Source: Serratia ureilytica
Lineage (GTDB): Bacteria > Pseudomonadota > Gammaproteobacteria > Enterobacterales > Enterobacteriaceae
Assembly (NCBI RefSeq): GCF_013375155.1
Contig: NZ_JABXOF010000019.1
Coordinates: forward strand, 1-48,066
Direction of reading: 5' to 3'
DNA: 48,066 nt
The position numbers were made by a program, and so were the translations under genes. The notes beneath the pieces are model-generated. The model was not told where the DNA came from, searched no databases, and saw only the letters and a program-made list of their open reading frames with translations. Of the stretch, positions 27,304 through 35,273 are shown piece by piece; position 1 is the first letter of the stretch; each line of letters starts with the position of its first letter.

Positions 27304-27606
27304 ATGAAAAAAGTCATTTTCGTCGCCGGCGCGCTGGCGCTGTCCGGCTGCAGCTACATCCTGCCGCAGAGCAGCCAGACGATGCACTACCAGTGCGGCA
27401 CCACGCCGTTGACGGTGGCGCTCGACGGCAAGGCGAGCGAAGTCAGCCTGCTGATGGATGGCGAACAGCTGCATCTCAAGCAGGTGCTGGCGTTGACCGG
27501 CGCTAAATACAGCGACGGCAAATACACTTTTTGGTCGAAAGACCGCAATGCCTATCTTGAGCGCAACGGCAAGGTAGTCATGAGCGACTGCGTGTTGACG
27601 GAGTGA
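27304..27606 (+). CDS. mliC: Membrane-bound lysozyme inhibitor of C-type lysozyme
   Basis: A 100-residue lipoprotein with signal MKKVIFVAGALALSGC (lipidated Cys16) and the MliC/COG3895 domain: MHYQCGTTPLTVAL, then VALDGKASEVSLLMDGEQLHL, AKYSDGKYTFWSKDRNAYLE and a final SDCVLTE. The Cys pair (about 31 and 95) forms the domain disulfide. It protects peptidoglycan against vertebrate-type lysozyme. It begins 45 bp after anmK, and AAGGAGC lies just upstream of its ATG. E. coli YdhA/MliC is at the same place. Confidence 0.95.
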   Translation: MKKVIFVAGALALSGCSYILPQSSQTMHYQCGTTPLTVALDGKASEVSLLMDGEQLHLKQVLALTGAKYSDGKYTFWSKDRNAYLERNGKVVMSDCVLTE

Positions 27607-27694
27607 CGGTCAGCGGTGGCGTCGGAGCGATTGAGTTCCTGGCGCCGCAGGCGCAGAATGTAACGACGGATTTTTCAGTTGGTCGATAACCCAG

Positions 27695-28348
27695 ATGATT
27701 GAAAAGAATGAGTTTGATGTTGCGGACCTGCGCCGTGAATATACCCGAGGCGGCCTGTGCCGCAACGATCTGACCGCCAATCCGCTCGAGCTGTTCGAGC
27801 GTTGGCTGAAACAGGCCTGCGACGCGCGCCTGGCCGATCCGACCGCCATGTGCGTCGCCACCGTCGACGAACGCGGCCAGCCGTATCAGCGCATCGTGCT
27901 GCTCAAGCATTTCGATGAGCAGGGGTTGGTGTTCTACACCAACCTCGGCAGCCGCAAGGCGCAGCAGCTGGCGCAAAACCCGCATATCAGCCTGCTGTTC
28001 CCCTGGCACATGCTCGATCGTCAGGTGATTTTCCTCGGTCAGGCGGAGCGCCTGTCGACCCTCGAAGTGCTGAAGTATTTCCATAGCCGGCCGAAGGACA
28101 GCCAAATCGGCGCCTGGGTGTCGCAGCAGTCGTCACGCATTTCCGCGCGCGGCGTGCTGGAAAGCAAATTCCTCGAGCTGAAGCAGAAGTTCCAGCAGGG
28201 CGAGGTGCCGTTGCCGAGTTTCTGGGGCGGATTCCGCGTGAAATTTGACTCCGTCGAGTTCTGGCAGGGCGGCGCCCACCGCCTGCATGACCGTTTCCTG
28301 TATCAGCGGGACGGGAATGACTGGAAAATTGACCGACTGGCACCTTGA
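27695..28348 (+). CDS. pdxH: Pyridoxine/pyridoxamine 5'-phosphate oxidase
   Basis: A 217-residue FMN enzyme that oxidises PNP or PMP to pyridoxal 5'-phosphate, the last step of vitamin B6 synthesis and salvage. FMN-binding segments are [32 protein letters not shown] and QSSRISARG; the substrate-binding [10 protein letters not shown] lies near the end. The length equals the E. coli protein (218). The chosen ATG has no obvious ribosome site, but no better in-frame start exists. Another B6 gene, pdxY, follows tyrS. Confidence 0.96.
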   Translation: MIEKNEFDVADLRREYTRGGLCRNDLTANPLELFERWLKQACDARLADPTAMCVATVDERGQPYQRIVLLKHFDEQGLVFYTNLGSRKAQQLAQNPHISLLFPWHMLDRQVIFLGQAERLSTLEVLKYFHSRPKDSQIGAWVSQQSSRISARGVLESKFLELKQKFQQGEVPLPSFWGGFRVKFDSVEFWQGGAHRLHDRFLYQRDGNDWKIDRLAP

Positions 28349-28367
28349 AGACGTAAAATCCCCCTCT

Positions 28368-28400
28368 AAGCGCTGGTGCTGACGCCGCCGGCGCTTTATT
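28368..28400 (+). terminator. Likely pdxH terminator
   Basis: A 10-bp imperfect stem (AGCGCTGGTG with CGCCGGCGCT, two G-T wobbles) is followed by TTTATT. Confidence 0.55.
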
Positions 28401-28487
28401 CTATGCGCTACCCTGAATTTTTATTTCGCCACTGGGCGAAAGGCCGTGTACCGGCAAAGGTGCATTCGTTTATACATGGAGTCATTG

Positions 28488-29762
28488 ATGGCAAGCAGCA
28501 ACTTGATTAAACAACTGCAAGAGCGGGGCCTCGTTGCCCAGGTTACGGATGAGGAAGCGTTAGCGGAGCGACTGGCGCAAGGGCCAATTGCACTGTATTG
28601 CGGTTTCGATCCGACCGCTGACAGCTTGCATTTGGGCCATCTGGTTCCTCTGTTGTGCCTGAAGCGCTTCCAGCTGGCCGGCCACAAACCGGTAGCGCTG
28701 GTGGGCGGCGCCACTGGCCTCATCGGCGATCCGAGCTTCAAAGCGGCGGAGCGCAAGCTGAACACCACCGATACGGTGAACGAGTGGGTGGAGAAGATCC
28801 GTAAACAGGTTTCCCCGTTCCTCGATTTCGACTGCGGCAGCAACAGCGCTATCGCGGCCAACAACTACGACTGGTTCGGCGGCATGAACGTGCTGACCTT
28901 CCTGCGTGATATCGGCAAGCACTTCTCCGTCAACCAGATGATCAACAAGGAAGCGGTCAAGCAGCGCCTGAATCGCGACGACTCCGGCATCTCCTTCACC
29001 GAGTTCTCCTACAACCTGCTGCAGGGCTTCGATTTCTCCGAGCTGTACAACCGCCACCAGGTGGAACTGCAGATCGGCGGTTCCGATCAGTGGGGCAACA
29101 TCACCTCGGGTATCGATCTGACGCGTCGTCAGCATCAGAAGCAGGTGTTCGGCCTGACCGTGCCATTGATCACCAAGGCAGACGGCACCAAGTTCGGTAA
29201 AACCGAAGGCGGCGCGGTCTGGCTGGCGCCGGAAAAAACCAGCCCGTACAAGTTCTACCAGTTCTGGATCAACACCGCCGACGCCGACGTTTACCGCTTC
29301 CTGAAGTTCTTCACCTTCATGAGCCTGGAAGAGATCAACGCGCTGGAAGAAGAAGACAAGAACAGCGGCAAGGCGCCGCGCGCCCAGTACGTGCTGGCGG
29401 AAGAAGTGACCGGCATGGTGCACGGTGCGGAAGGCCTGGCGGCTGCCAAGCGCATCACCCAGAGCCTGTTCTCCGGCGCGCTGCATGACATGACCGAAGC
29501 GGACTTCGCCCAGCTGGCGCAGGACGGCATGCCGACCATCAAACTTGAGCGCGACGCCGATCTGCAGCAGGCGCTGGTGAATGCTGAACTGGTGCCGTCA
29601 CGTGGCCAGGCGCGCACCATGATCGGTTCCAACGCGGTGACCATCAACGGCGAGAAACAGTCGGATGCCGAATACCGCTTCAGCGATGCGGACCGTCTGT
29701 TTGGCCGTTACACGCTGCTGCGCCGCGGCAAGAAACACTACTGCCTGGTGGACTGGCAGTAA
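28488..29762 (+). CDS. tyrS: Tyrosyl-tRNA synthetase
   Basis: A 424-residue class I aminoacyl-tRNA synthetase, same length as E. coli TyrS. The ATP-binding HIGH equivalent is HLGH in [12 protein letters not shown] (about 45-48), tyrosine recognition is in YCGFDPTAD, and the KMSKS loop is represented by KFGKT ([12 protein letters not shown]). A C-terminal S4 RNA-binding domain starts near residue 355 ([20 protein letters not shown]). The start at 28488 ([14 protein letters not shown]) follows GGAG. Essential. Confidence 0.98.
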   Translation: MASSNLIKQLQERGLVAQVTDEEALAERLAQGPIALYCGFDPTADSLHLGHLVPLLCLKRFQLAGHKPVALVGGATGLIGDPSFKAAERKLNTTDTVNEWVEKIRKQVSPFLDFDCGSNSAIAANNYDWFGGMNVLTFLRDIGKHFSVNQMINKEAVKQRLNRDDSGISFTEFSYNLLQGFDFSELYNRHQVELQIGGSDQWGNITSGIDLTRRQHQKQVFGLTVPLITKADGTKFGKTEGGAVWLAPEKTSPYKFYQFWINTADADVYRFLKFFTFMSLEEINALEEEDKNSGKAPRAQYVLAEEVTGMVHGAEGLAAAKRITQSLFSGALHDMTEADFAQLAQDGMPTIKLERDADLQQALVNAELVPSRGQARTMIGSNAVTINGEKQSDAEYRFSDADRLFGRYTLLRRGKKHYCLVDWQ

Positions 29763-29777
29763 GCGTATAATGATGGT

Positions 29778-29805
29778 AAGGGGCCCAGGCGGCCCCTTTC
29801 TTTTT
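29778..29805 (+). terminator. tyrS terminator
   Basis: AAGGGGCC / GGCCCCTT with a 5-base loop, followed by TCTTTTT. Confidence 0.75.
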
Positions 29806-29850
29806 GGGCAGCCGCCAGGCTGGCTGCCGCATTCCCAACGAGTTCTGTCG

Positions 29851-30711
29851 ATGAAAAACATTCTTTCTATCCAGTCGCACGTGGTGTTTGGTCACGCCGG
29901 CAACAGTGCGGCGGAGTTTCCGATGCGTCGCATGGGCGTCAACGTCTGGCCGCTGAACACGGTGCAGTTCTCCAACCATACGCAATACGGTCAGTGGACC
30001 GGCTGCGTCATGCCGGCCAGCCACCTGAGCGAGATCGCGCAGGGCATCGCCAATATCGATCAACTGAAACGCTGTGATGCGGTGCTGAGCGGTTATATCG
30101 GTTCGCCGGAGCAGGGTGACCATATTCTGGCGATCGTGCGTCAGGTTAAGCAGGCGAATCCGAACGCCTGGTATTTCTGCGATCCGGTGATGGGACATCC
30201 TGAAAAGGGCTGCATCGTGGCGCCGGGGGTGGCCGAGTTTCACTGCCGTCAGGCGTTGCCGTGCAGCGACATGGTGGCGCCGAACCTGCTGGAGCTGGAA
30301 ATGCTGAGCCAGATGGCCGTCGCCAACGTGGACGACGCGGTGCAGGCCGCTCGATCGCTGATCGCCAAGGGGCCGCGATTGGTGCTGGTCAAGCACCTGG
30401 CCCGTGCCGGCTATCACACCGACTGTTTCGAAATGCTGCTGGTGACGGCGGACGAAGCCTGGCACATCAGCCGGCCGCTGGTGGACTTCGGGGCGCGTCA
30501 GCCGGTCGGCGTCGGCGATTTGACCAGTGGTCTGCTGCTGGTGGATCTGCTGAAGGGCGAGGCGCTGGATAAAGCGCTGGAGCACGTGACCGCCGCCGTG
30601 TATGAGGTGATGCTGACCACGCAGGCGATGGGCGAGTATGAATTGCAGGTGGTGGCGGCACAGGATCGGATCGTGCAGCCGCGCAGCGAGTTCAGTGCGG
30701 TAAAACTGTAA
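29851..30711 (+). CDS. pdxY: Pyridoxal kinase PdxY
   Basis: A 286-residue ribokinase-family kinase for the salvage of pyridoxal. The N-terminus [20 protein letters not shown] is near-invariant in the family; the anion-hole motif is [11 protein letters not shown] (Asp as catalytic base). The conserved [13 protein letters not shown] and [11 protein letters not shown] lie in the middle. The length equals E. coli PdxY (287). The ribosome site is weak. The block pdxH-tyrS-pdxY-gstA keeps the E. coli order. Confidence 0.96.
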   Translation: MKNILSIQSHVVFGHAGNSAAEFPMRRMGVNVWPLNTVQFSNHTQYGQWTGCVMPASHLSEIAQGIANIDQLKRCDAVLSGYIGSPEQGDHILAIVRQVKQANPNAWYFCDPVMGHPEKGCIVAPGVAEFHCRQALPCSDMVAPNLLELEMLSQMAVANVDDAVQAARSLIAKGPRLVLVKHLARAGYHTDCFEMLLVTADEAWHISRPLVDFGARQPVGVGDLTSGLLLVDLLKGEALDKALEHVTAAVYEVMLTTQAMGEYELQVVAAQDRIVQPRSEFSAVKL

Positions 30712-30721
30712 GCGGCATCGG

Positions 30722-30744
30722 GCCCCGGCGAGAGCCGCCGGGGC
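30722..30744. terminator. Hairpin between pdxY and gstA
   Basis: GCCCCGGCG / CGCCGGGGC with a 5-base loop. It is very stable but no T-run follows it on either strand. Confidence 0.45.
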
Positions 30745-30750
30745 TGAACC

Positions 30751-31356
30751 TTACTTCAATCCTTCGGCGTTCAGCGCCGCATCTACCGCCGGGCGCGCCG
30801 CAACGCGATCGAACCAGGCCGCCAGATGGGCGTGCTTGCGCACATCGAACTGCAGGGCGAATGCCCAGCGCAGCACGGTGAACAGGTAGGCGTCGGCCAC
30901 GCTGAAACGGCTTCCCAACAGGAAGTGCTGCTTCGCCAGTACCGAATCCAGATAGCTGAACTGCTGCTCCAGCCTGGCGCGCGCGATGGCTTTATATTCC
31001 TCGGGCGTCTTCGGGTTGAACAGCGGGCTGAACCCTTTGTGCAGCTCGGTGGCGATGTAGTTCAGCCATTCGATCGCGTGGTAGCGCGACAGGGTGCCCG
31101 CCGCCGGGATCAGGTTACGGTCCGGCACGCGGTCCGCCAGGTATTGCACGATCGCCACGCCTTCGGTCAGCAGGCTGCCGTCATCCAGCAGCAGCGCCGG
31201 TACCTGTCCCTTGGGGTTGATGGCGAGGTAATCGGCGCCGCTCTCGGTTTTCTTCTGCGCCAGATCGACCTTCTCCGCCGTAAAATCCAGCCCTGCCTCA
31301 CGCAGCACGATATGCGGGGACAGCGAACAGGCGCCGGCTTTATAGAACAGTTTCAT
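30751..31356 (-). CDS. gstA: Glutathione S-transferase GstA
   Basis: A 201-residue beta-class glutathione transferase, equal in length to E. coli GstA. The N-terminal thioredoxin-like domain begins [20 protein letters not shown], with the beta-class Cys10. The cis-Pro region is [20 protein letters not shown], and the helical domain has the conserved [14 protein letters not shown]. It conjugates or reduces electrophiles with glutathione. An AAGGAG ribosome site precedes the ATG. In E. coli its neighbour is dtpA; here a 10-kb block intervenes. Confidence 0.95.
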   Translation of the reverse strand: MKLFYKAGACSLSPHIVLREAGLDFTAEKVDLAQKKTESGADYLAINPKGQVPALLLDDGSLLTEGVAIVQYLADRVPDRNLIPAAGTLSRYHAIEWLNYIATELHKGFSPLFNPKTPEEYKAIARARLEQQFSYLDSVLAKQHFLLGSRFSVADAYLFTVLRWAFALQFDVRKHAHLAAWFDRVAARPAVDAALNAEGLK

Positions 31357-31448
31357 CGGAAGCTCCTTGTTGATGACGAATGACGGGCATGCTTAACCTC
31401 TCATCGTAGTCCCACAGCGCCAAAATTACAGCGGCTTAGCTAACAAAT

Positions 31449-32333
31449 TTAACCGACTATCGCCTCGGCGGGCTGCAGCTGCGCCAGCGTCGCGGCGATC
31501 TGCTGCTGCAGCGCCTGCGGCGCCACCTGCATCGGCGAGCGCAGTTCGTTAGCGATCAGCCCCTGTTGGGCCAGCACGGTCTTGACCGGCGCCGGATTCG
31601 GGAAGCTGAACATCTGGTGGATCATCGGCAACAGCTCATAGAAGTTGCTGCGCGCCGCGGCCAGATCGCCGGCGGCGACTTGCTGCACCAGCTGGACGAA
31701 ACGTTCCGGGTGAACATGCGCGGCGGCGGAGATGGCGCCGGTGCCGCCGAGGCACAGCGTGGTGAGGATCAGATTGTCTTCCCCGGTCATCACATCGATT
31801 TCGCCGTCGGCGATCAGCGCCATGGTGGCGTCAGGGTTGCCGCCGCAATCCTTGATGGCGGTGATGCGCGGGTGACGTGCGAGCCGGCGCAGCGTGGCCA
31901 GCTCCATGGCGATGCCGGTGCGCTGCGGAATGTTGTACAGGATCACCGGCACGGTGGAGGCGTCGGCCAACTGGGTGAAATAGTCTATCAGGCCGCATTG
32001 CGAAGGGCGGATGTAGTAAGGCGCCGGGATAAGCACGCCGGCGATGTCGCGCAGTTGAATGGCTTGCTGCATCTGCAGCGTGGCGGCCATGTTATTGCCG
32101 GAAAGGCCCATCACCACCTGATGGGCGGGCGCCACCTCCAGAACGGCGTCGAGCACCGCCAGCTGTTCTTCCTTGCTCAGCGCGGCGGCTTCACCGGTAG
32201 AGCCGCAGACCACCAGGCCGTCGATGCCGGCGTCGAGCAGGTGCCGCGCCAGGCGTTTAACCGCCGGCAGATCGACGGCATCTTGATTGAAAGGGGTAAC
32301 CATCGCCACCCAAATACCCGAAAATGAGGCCAT
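31449..32333 (-). CDS. DapA-family aldolase (dihydrodipicolinate synthase paralogue)
   Basis: A 294-residue class I aldolase of the DapA/NanA superfamily. The pyruvate-binding motif is CGSTGEAAALS (about 43-53), the catalytic Tyr is in VILYNIPQRTG (about 134-144), and the Schiff-base Lys is in TAIKDCGGNPD (about 162-172). Length and motifs fit 4-hydroxy-tetrahydrodipicolinate synthases, so lysine or sugar-acid metabolism is possible; the housekeeping dapA is probably elsewhere. The SD AGAAGGA sits in a hairpin, and a 31-codon uORF with alternative pairings lies upstream. The real substrate is not known. Confidence 0.8.
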   Translation of the reverse strand: MASFSGIWVAMVTPFNQDAVDLPAVKRLARHLLDAGIDGLVVCGSTGEAAALSKEEQLAVLDAVLEVAPAHQVVMGLSGNNMAATLQMQQAIQLRDIAGVLIPAPYYIRPSQCGLIDYFTQLADASTVPVILYNIPQRTGIAMELATLRRLARHPRITAIKDCGGNPDATMALIADGEIDVMTGEDNLILTTLCLGGTGAISAAAHVHPERFVQLVQQVAAGDLAAARSNFYELLPMIHQMFSFPNPAPVKTVLAQQGLIANELRSPMQVAPQALQQQIAATLAQLQPAEAIVG

Positions 32334-32438
32334 AAAATATTCCTTCTGTGTGACCGACAGAGAAGCCAGATGAGAAAATTGAAGGCGGGGCGTTGCAGGC
32401 CATCCAGTCAGCTCATCTGACGGGACAGCTCGCCCCGG
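32334..32438 (-). promoter_or_regulatory. Structured leader of the DapA-like gene
   Basis: In the minus-strand transcript, segment 2 (GTCAGATGAG, 32412-32421) can pair over 10 bp with segment 1 (CTCATTTGAC, 32438-32447, the uORF end) or with segment 3 (CTCATCTGGC, 32365-32374), but not both. A third hairpin pairs CTTCTCTGT (32357-32365) with the ribosome site ACAGAAGG (32342-32349). GGGGCG and CGCCCC (32431-32436, 32387-32392) can enclose segment 2. This is the form of an attenuator or a translation switch. No known riboswitch motif is seen. Confidence 0.5.
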
Positions 32439-32534
32439 TCAAATGAGCGTCTGTTTCTTCGATGTAACCGCCGCCAAACCGCCAACGGGCAACGCCGGGA
32501 GAATCGGTGTATTAACGTTGCGCGGATAGGCCAT
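32439..32534 (-). CDS. Putative 31-codon leader peptide (uORF)
   Basis: A 31-residue reading frame beginning MAYPRNVNTPILP and ending SKKQTLI. Its last codons and the stop form part of a pairing segment of the leader. It starts 25 nt after the predicted transcription start; the ribosome site (CACGAGAC) is weak. Two adjacent Lys codons lie four codons before the end. It is rich in Pro, Val and Ala and lacks a membrane helix. Not recognised as a known leader peptide. Whether it is translated is unproven. Confidence 0.45.
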   Translation of the reverse strand: MAYPRNVNTPILPALPVGGLAAVTSKKQTLI

Positions 32535-32565
32535 GGCAGTCTCGTGAAAAGAGGATGTGGAGGTG

Positions 32566-32594
32566 ATAATGAATATTCTTCATCAGGCTGTCAA
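32566..32594 (-). promoter_or_regulatory. Promoter of the DapA-like gene
   Basis: Minus-strand -35 TTGACA is perfect (32589-32594), the spacer is 17 bp, and the -10 is CATTAT (32566-32571). The predicted leader is about 225 nt. Confidence 0.7.
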
Positions 32595-32608
32595 TTTACA
32601 ACAGATTG

Positions 32609-32621
32609 ATAACATTGTTAT
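32609..32621. promoter_or_regulatory. 13-bp palindromic operator candidate
   Basis: ATAACATTGTTAT is a perfect inverted repeat (ATAACA / TGTTAT around one T) just upstream of the -35 at 32589-32594. Its regulator is unknown. Confidence 0.45.
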
Positions 32622-32660
32622 TCATGATGGGTGAGGGCAGATGAGTTTGGCTAATAAACG

Positions 32661-32686
32661 ACAATCCCCGCGGCGGCGGGGATTGT
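32661..32686 (-). terminator. Terminator of the DUF3811 gene
   Basis: ACAATCCCCG / CGGGGATTGT is a 10-bp stem with a 6-base loop; on the minus strand CGTTTATTAG follows. Confidence 0.6.
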
Positions 32687-32695
32687 TTGGCTGAT

Positions 32696-32959
32696 TCAGC
32701 GCGGCGGGCGGGTACCGATGGTGGCGGACCAGCTGAAGGTGTCGCCGCTTGGCCGGTAGCGGTTGGCCTTGCGTTCCGCGCGCTCTGCCTTGGCGAGCTT
32801 CGCTCTGGCGGCCATGATGCGCGCCACCACTTCATCTTTGACCTTGTGCTGTTCGGCGTTGGTCAGCGGCCGGCCGTGGCTTTTACGCGCTTTGTCCAGC
32901 TCGGTTTTGACTTCTCGTTGCTCGCTTTCCGTCATCTCTTTCAACGTCAACTTTTTCAT
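32696..32959 (-). CDS. DUF3811 family protein (YjbD-like)
   Basis: An 87-residue, highly charged, probably coiled-coil cytosolic protein. The start (MKKLTLKEMTESEQREVKTE), a central HGRPLTNAEQHKVKDEV and the C-terminal DTFSWSATIGTR recall E. coli YjbD of DUF3811. Lys/Arg/Ala-rich helices fill residues 45-70. No function is known. It ends in its own terminator and precedes, on the same strand, the DapA-like unit. Assignment is from remembered sequence. Confidence 0.72.
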   Translation of the reverse strand: MKKLTLKEMTESEQREVKTELDKARKSHGRPLTNAEQHKVKDEVVARIMAARAKLAKAERAERKANRYRPSGDTFSWSATIGTRPPR

Positions 32960-33054
32960 CTTTGCCGCCCGTTCGGTGAAGTTGGCTTTCAGTTTAACGG
33001 TGTTATGTGACCGAAAATGTTATGGGCATAACGAAAATGCCCCGTAAGCCCAGG

Positions 33055-33750
33055 TTACACCTCTTCCAGCAGATCGTCGACAAAGCGCCGCATCCGTTCG
33101 GTGCGCTGCTCGGCCATCTGTCGCCCGGCGGCGGTCTGGAAGCCGTCTTGCAGCTTGAAGAGCTTGGTTTCGAAGTGATCCAGGCTGAAACGCTTGTCAT
33201 CGTATTGACGATGTTCGGCCCGCGGATCCGCAGCGTCATACAGCGCGCTGCGCATGCGGCCGCCGATATAGAAGCAGCGGGCTACGCCAATCAGGCCAAT
33301 GGCGTCGAGACGATCGGCGTCCTGCAGGATCTTCGCTTCCAGCGTTTGCGGGGGGATGCCGGCGGAAAAACTGTGTGCTTCGATAGCGTGGGCCACCGCC
33401 GCGATGTCCGCCGGCGACCATTCGAGCCGGGTCAGCGTCAGCGTGGCTTGCTGCGCCGCCATGCGCGAAGCCAGGTGACGCTGCGGCGAATTCTTTTCCA
33501 CCGCCACGGCGTCATGCAGCAGCACCGCCGCGCAGAGAATGCGCCGGTCGCCGCCTTCCAGCTTGCTGATGCGGCGGCAGTTCTTCCAGACTCGGTGCAG
33601 GTGCGCCACATCGTGCGAGCCATCGTCCGATTCGAGGGTGAGCGGCAGCAGCGTTTGCGCCAGCGTCTGGTAGGGGGAAAACGGTTGTAACAGCTCTTGC
33701 GTCAGCGGGGGTAAAGACACGTTCAGCTCCTGTTGGGGGAAATCGGGCAA
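33055..33750 (-). CDS. HD-domain phosphohydrolase (YedJ-like)
   Basis: A 231-residue HD-superfamily metal-dependent hydrolase. The first His is in GSHDVAHLHRVW, the HD pair in AVLLHDAVAVEKN, a later His in AIEAHSFSAG, and the metal Asp in QDADRLDAIGLIG. The closing DDKRFSLDHFETKLFKL is shared with E. coli YedJ. These proteins are predicted nucleotide phosphohydrolases of unknown substrate. The gene has its own promoter region. In E. coli the homologue is elsewhere. Confidence 0.82.
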   Translation of the reverse strand: MPDFPQQELNVSLPPLTQELLQPFSPYQTLAQTLLPLTLESDDGSHDVAHLHRVWKNCRRISKLEGGDRRILCAAVLLHDAVAVEKNSPQRHLASRMAAQQATLTLTRLEWSPADIAAVAHAIEAHSFSAGIPPQTLEAKILQDADRLDAIGLIGVARCFYIGGRMRSALYDAADPRAEHRQYDDKRFSLDHFETKLFKLQDGFQTAAGRQMAEQRTERMRRFVDDLLEEV

Positions 33751-33950
33751 TCAGCATAGTCGCGTCGGAGGTCGAGGGAATGACAGAAGACGACTATTGT
33801 TTACTAAAGTGCAACCTACTATTGTCACAACTGCGGTTTTTGCAGCGAAACAAGCAACCTAGAATAGCCGCATTCCGCCGTCTCCGCCTGGTGAGAGCCT
33901 GTGTCCGCGGAGATGGTCGGAATATCCTTATCAGCCATGGGAGAAGAGAC

Positions 33951-34343
33951 ATGCCAACCCCTCTTGAGATAGTGCGCGCGACTTACGAAGGCAGTTCCGA
34001 AGAAAACGGCCGTAATCTGCTGGCGGCGCTGGCCCCCGATGCCGAGTGGACCGAAGCCGCCGGTTTCCCTTACGCCGGTACCTATATCGGCCCGGAGAAT
34101 ATCATCAAGAACGTGCATCAGCGTTTGGGCAGCGAATGGCAAGGTTACCGCGCCGATGTCGATCACTTTTACGACGCCGGCGACAACGTGATTGCTCAGG
34201 GTTTTTATCACGGCACTTACCGGGCCACCGGCAAAGCATTCAGCGCCTCCTTTGCGCATATTTATACGGTGCGCGCCGGCAAGATCGTGAAGTTCGTGCA
34301 GATTGTCGACAGCGCTAAAGTGCTGGAAGCGATGCAGCCTTAA
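33951..34343 (+). CDS. NTF2-like (SnoaL/ketosteroid isomerase-like) protein 1
   Basis: A 130-residue alpha+beta barrel protein of the NTF2-like superfamily, with the typical order of helices, then the curved sheet: PLEIVRATYEGSSEENGRN, PDAEWTEAAGFPYAGTYIG, FYDAGDNVIAQGFYHGTY, and FAHIYTVRAGKIVKFVQIVD. Such proteins include small isomerases and epoxide hydrolases, but no catalytic residue is decisive here. The ATG follows AGAAGAGAC; the frame is open further upstream without homology. Its stop codon overlaps that of the convergent membrane-protein gene (TTAA). Confidence 0.75.
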   Translation: MPTPLEIVRATYEGSSEENGRNLLAALAPDAEWTEAAGFPYAGTYIGPENIIKNVHQRLGSEWQGYRADVDHFYDAGDNVIAQGFYHGTYRATGKAFSASFAHIYTVRAGKIVKFVQIVDSAKVLEAMQP

Positions 34344-34609
34344 TCGCCGCTGTGCTTGCCGAATTTGCGGTCAAACTCGCGCCGGTAACCCCGAGCCTTG
34401 TTGCGATCGCGGATCCACAAATAGCCGCACACCAGCGCAACCGCTCCCGAGAAGGTGACGTTGCGCATATCCCGGTCATACCAAAACACCAACAGCGCAT
34501 CCAGCGCAGCAATCAGCGCGATCCATTTGTACATATGGGATTGGCGCCGCGTGGCGGCGTTGAGTCGTTTTAACTGTCTGGCTTCGTCCAACACCGGTTT
34601 TTGCTGCAT
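34340..34609 (-). CDS. Hypothetical small membrane protein
   Basis: An 89-residue protein of unknown family. Residues about 28-43 (YKWIALIAALDALLVFWY) and about 51-65 (NVTFSGAVALVCGYLWI) are hydrophobic and could form two helices, with a basic N-terminus and a basic tail (RDRNKARGYRREFDRKFGK). Positive charges at both ends suggest both termini are cytosolic. Its stop overlaps the stop of the first NTF2-like gene by four bases. Confidence 0.6.
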   Translation of the reverse strand: MQQKPVLDEARQLKRLNAATRRQSHMYKWIALIAALDALLVFWYDRDMRNVTFSGAVALVCGYLWIRDRNKARGYRREFDRKFGKHSGD

Positions 34610-34882
34610 AGCGTTTCGTTATCATCAGGCTGTTCACGCTAAATTAGCAGAATCCTCCCAACTGCCGCAAAGATTAACGCACGCCGTCAGGCGGTTTTCA
34701 GCGTTCCCCGGAGTACGCGGAAAATTTATGCGCGGACGCTGGTATTGTTTATCGGGTGTGATAGGTTATTTATTCGCTATTTTCGTGTTTTTATTCAATT
34801 AGCGCTGTATCATCAAGCCGTAGCACTGGGCGGTTAACGTGATGGGTTCGACGCATGCGGCGGTTAACTTCGGCAGGAGAAC
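34610..34882. other. Intergenic region with possible small ORF
   Basis: A 273-bp gap between the 89-residue membrane-protein gene and the second NTF2-like gene. Its only notable content is the 24-residue hydrophobic ORF at 34728-34802. Confidence 0.4.
34728..34802 (+). CDS. Candidate 24-residue hydrophobic small protein
   Basis: ATG is followed by a basic start (MRGRWYC) and one hydrophobic run (LSGVIGYLFAIFVFLF). GGAA lies about eight bases upstream. Size and pattern resemble the many single-helix membrane small proteins of enterics, but an ORF this short arises readily by chance. Confidence 0.3.
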   Translation: MRGRWYCLSGVIGYLFAIFVFLFN

Positions 34883-35266
34883 ATGATGAACGATAAGACG
34901 GCACGCCCGGAGGATGTGGTTCAACAACAGCTTGACGCCTATAACGCCCGCGATATCGAGGCCTTTATGGCCTGTTGGGCGGATGACGCGCAGTATTACG
35001 AACACCCCGACACGCTGCTGGCCAGCGGCAAGGCGGCGATCCGCGAACGGCATCTGGCGCGCTTTCGCGAGCCGAGCCTGTACGGCGAACGAATAAAACG
35101 CATGGCGGTGGGGAATATGGTGGTCGATCAGGAGGTGGTGACGCGTAACTTCCCGCAGGGGCGCGGCAAAATGGATGTCATCGCCATTTACGAAGTGGAA
35201 CAGGGGCGGATCGCCAAAGCCTGGTTCAAGATCGGCCCCTGCGTGCCGGACGAAGGCGCGCTCTAG
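34883..35266 (+). CDS. NTF2-like (SnoaL-like) protein 2
   Basis: A 127-residue member of the nuclear-transport-factor-2-like superfamily (steroid delta-isomerase-like). QQQLDAYNARDIEAFMACWADDAQYYEHPDT is the classic N-terminal signature, and VIAIYEVEQGRIAKAWF the C-terminal strands. AGGAG lies five bases before the ATG; a second ATG follows immediately. Function cannot be assigned. It is the second such protein within 1 kb, but the two differ too much to be a recent duplication. It converges on the Rid-family gene with a 7-bp gap. Confidence 0.8.
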   Translation: MMNDKTARPEDVVQQQLDAYNARDIEAFMACWADDAQYYEHPDTLLASGKAAIRERHLARFREPSLYGERIKRMAVGNMVVDQEVVTRNFPQGRGKMDVIAIYEVEQGRIAKAWFKIGPCVPDEGAL

Positions 35267-35273
35267 CCGCGCC

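Noticed and set aside
32334..32595. Lysine riboswitch before the DapA-like gene
   Set aside because: The leader lacks the conserved five-helix junction motifs of the L-box, and a uORF with alternative pairings explains it better.
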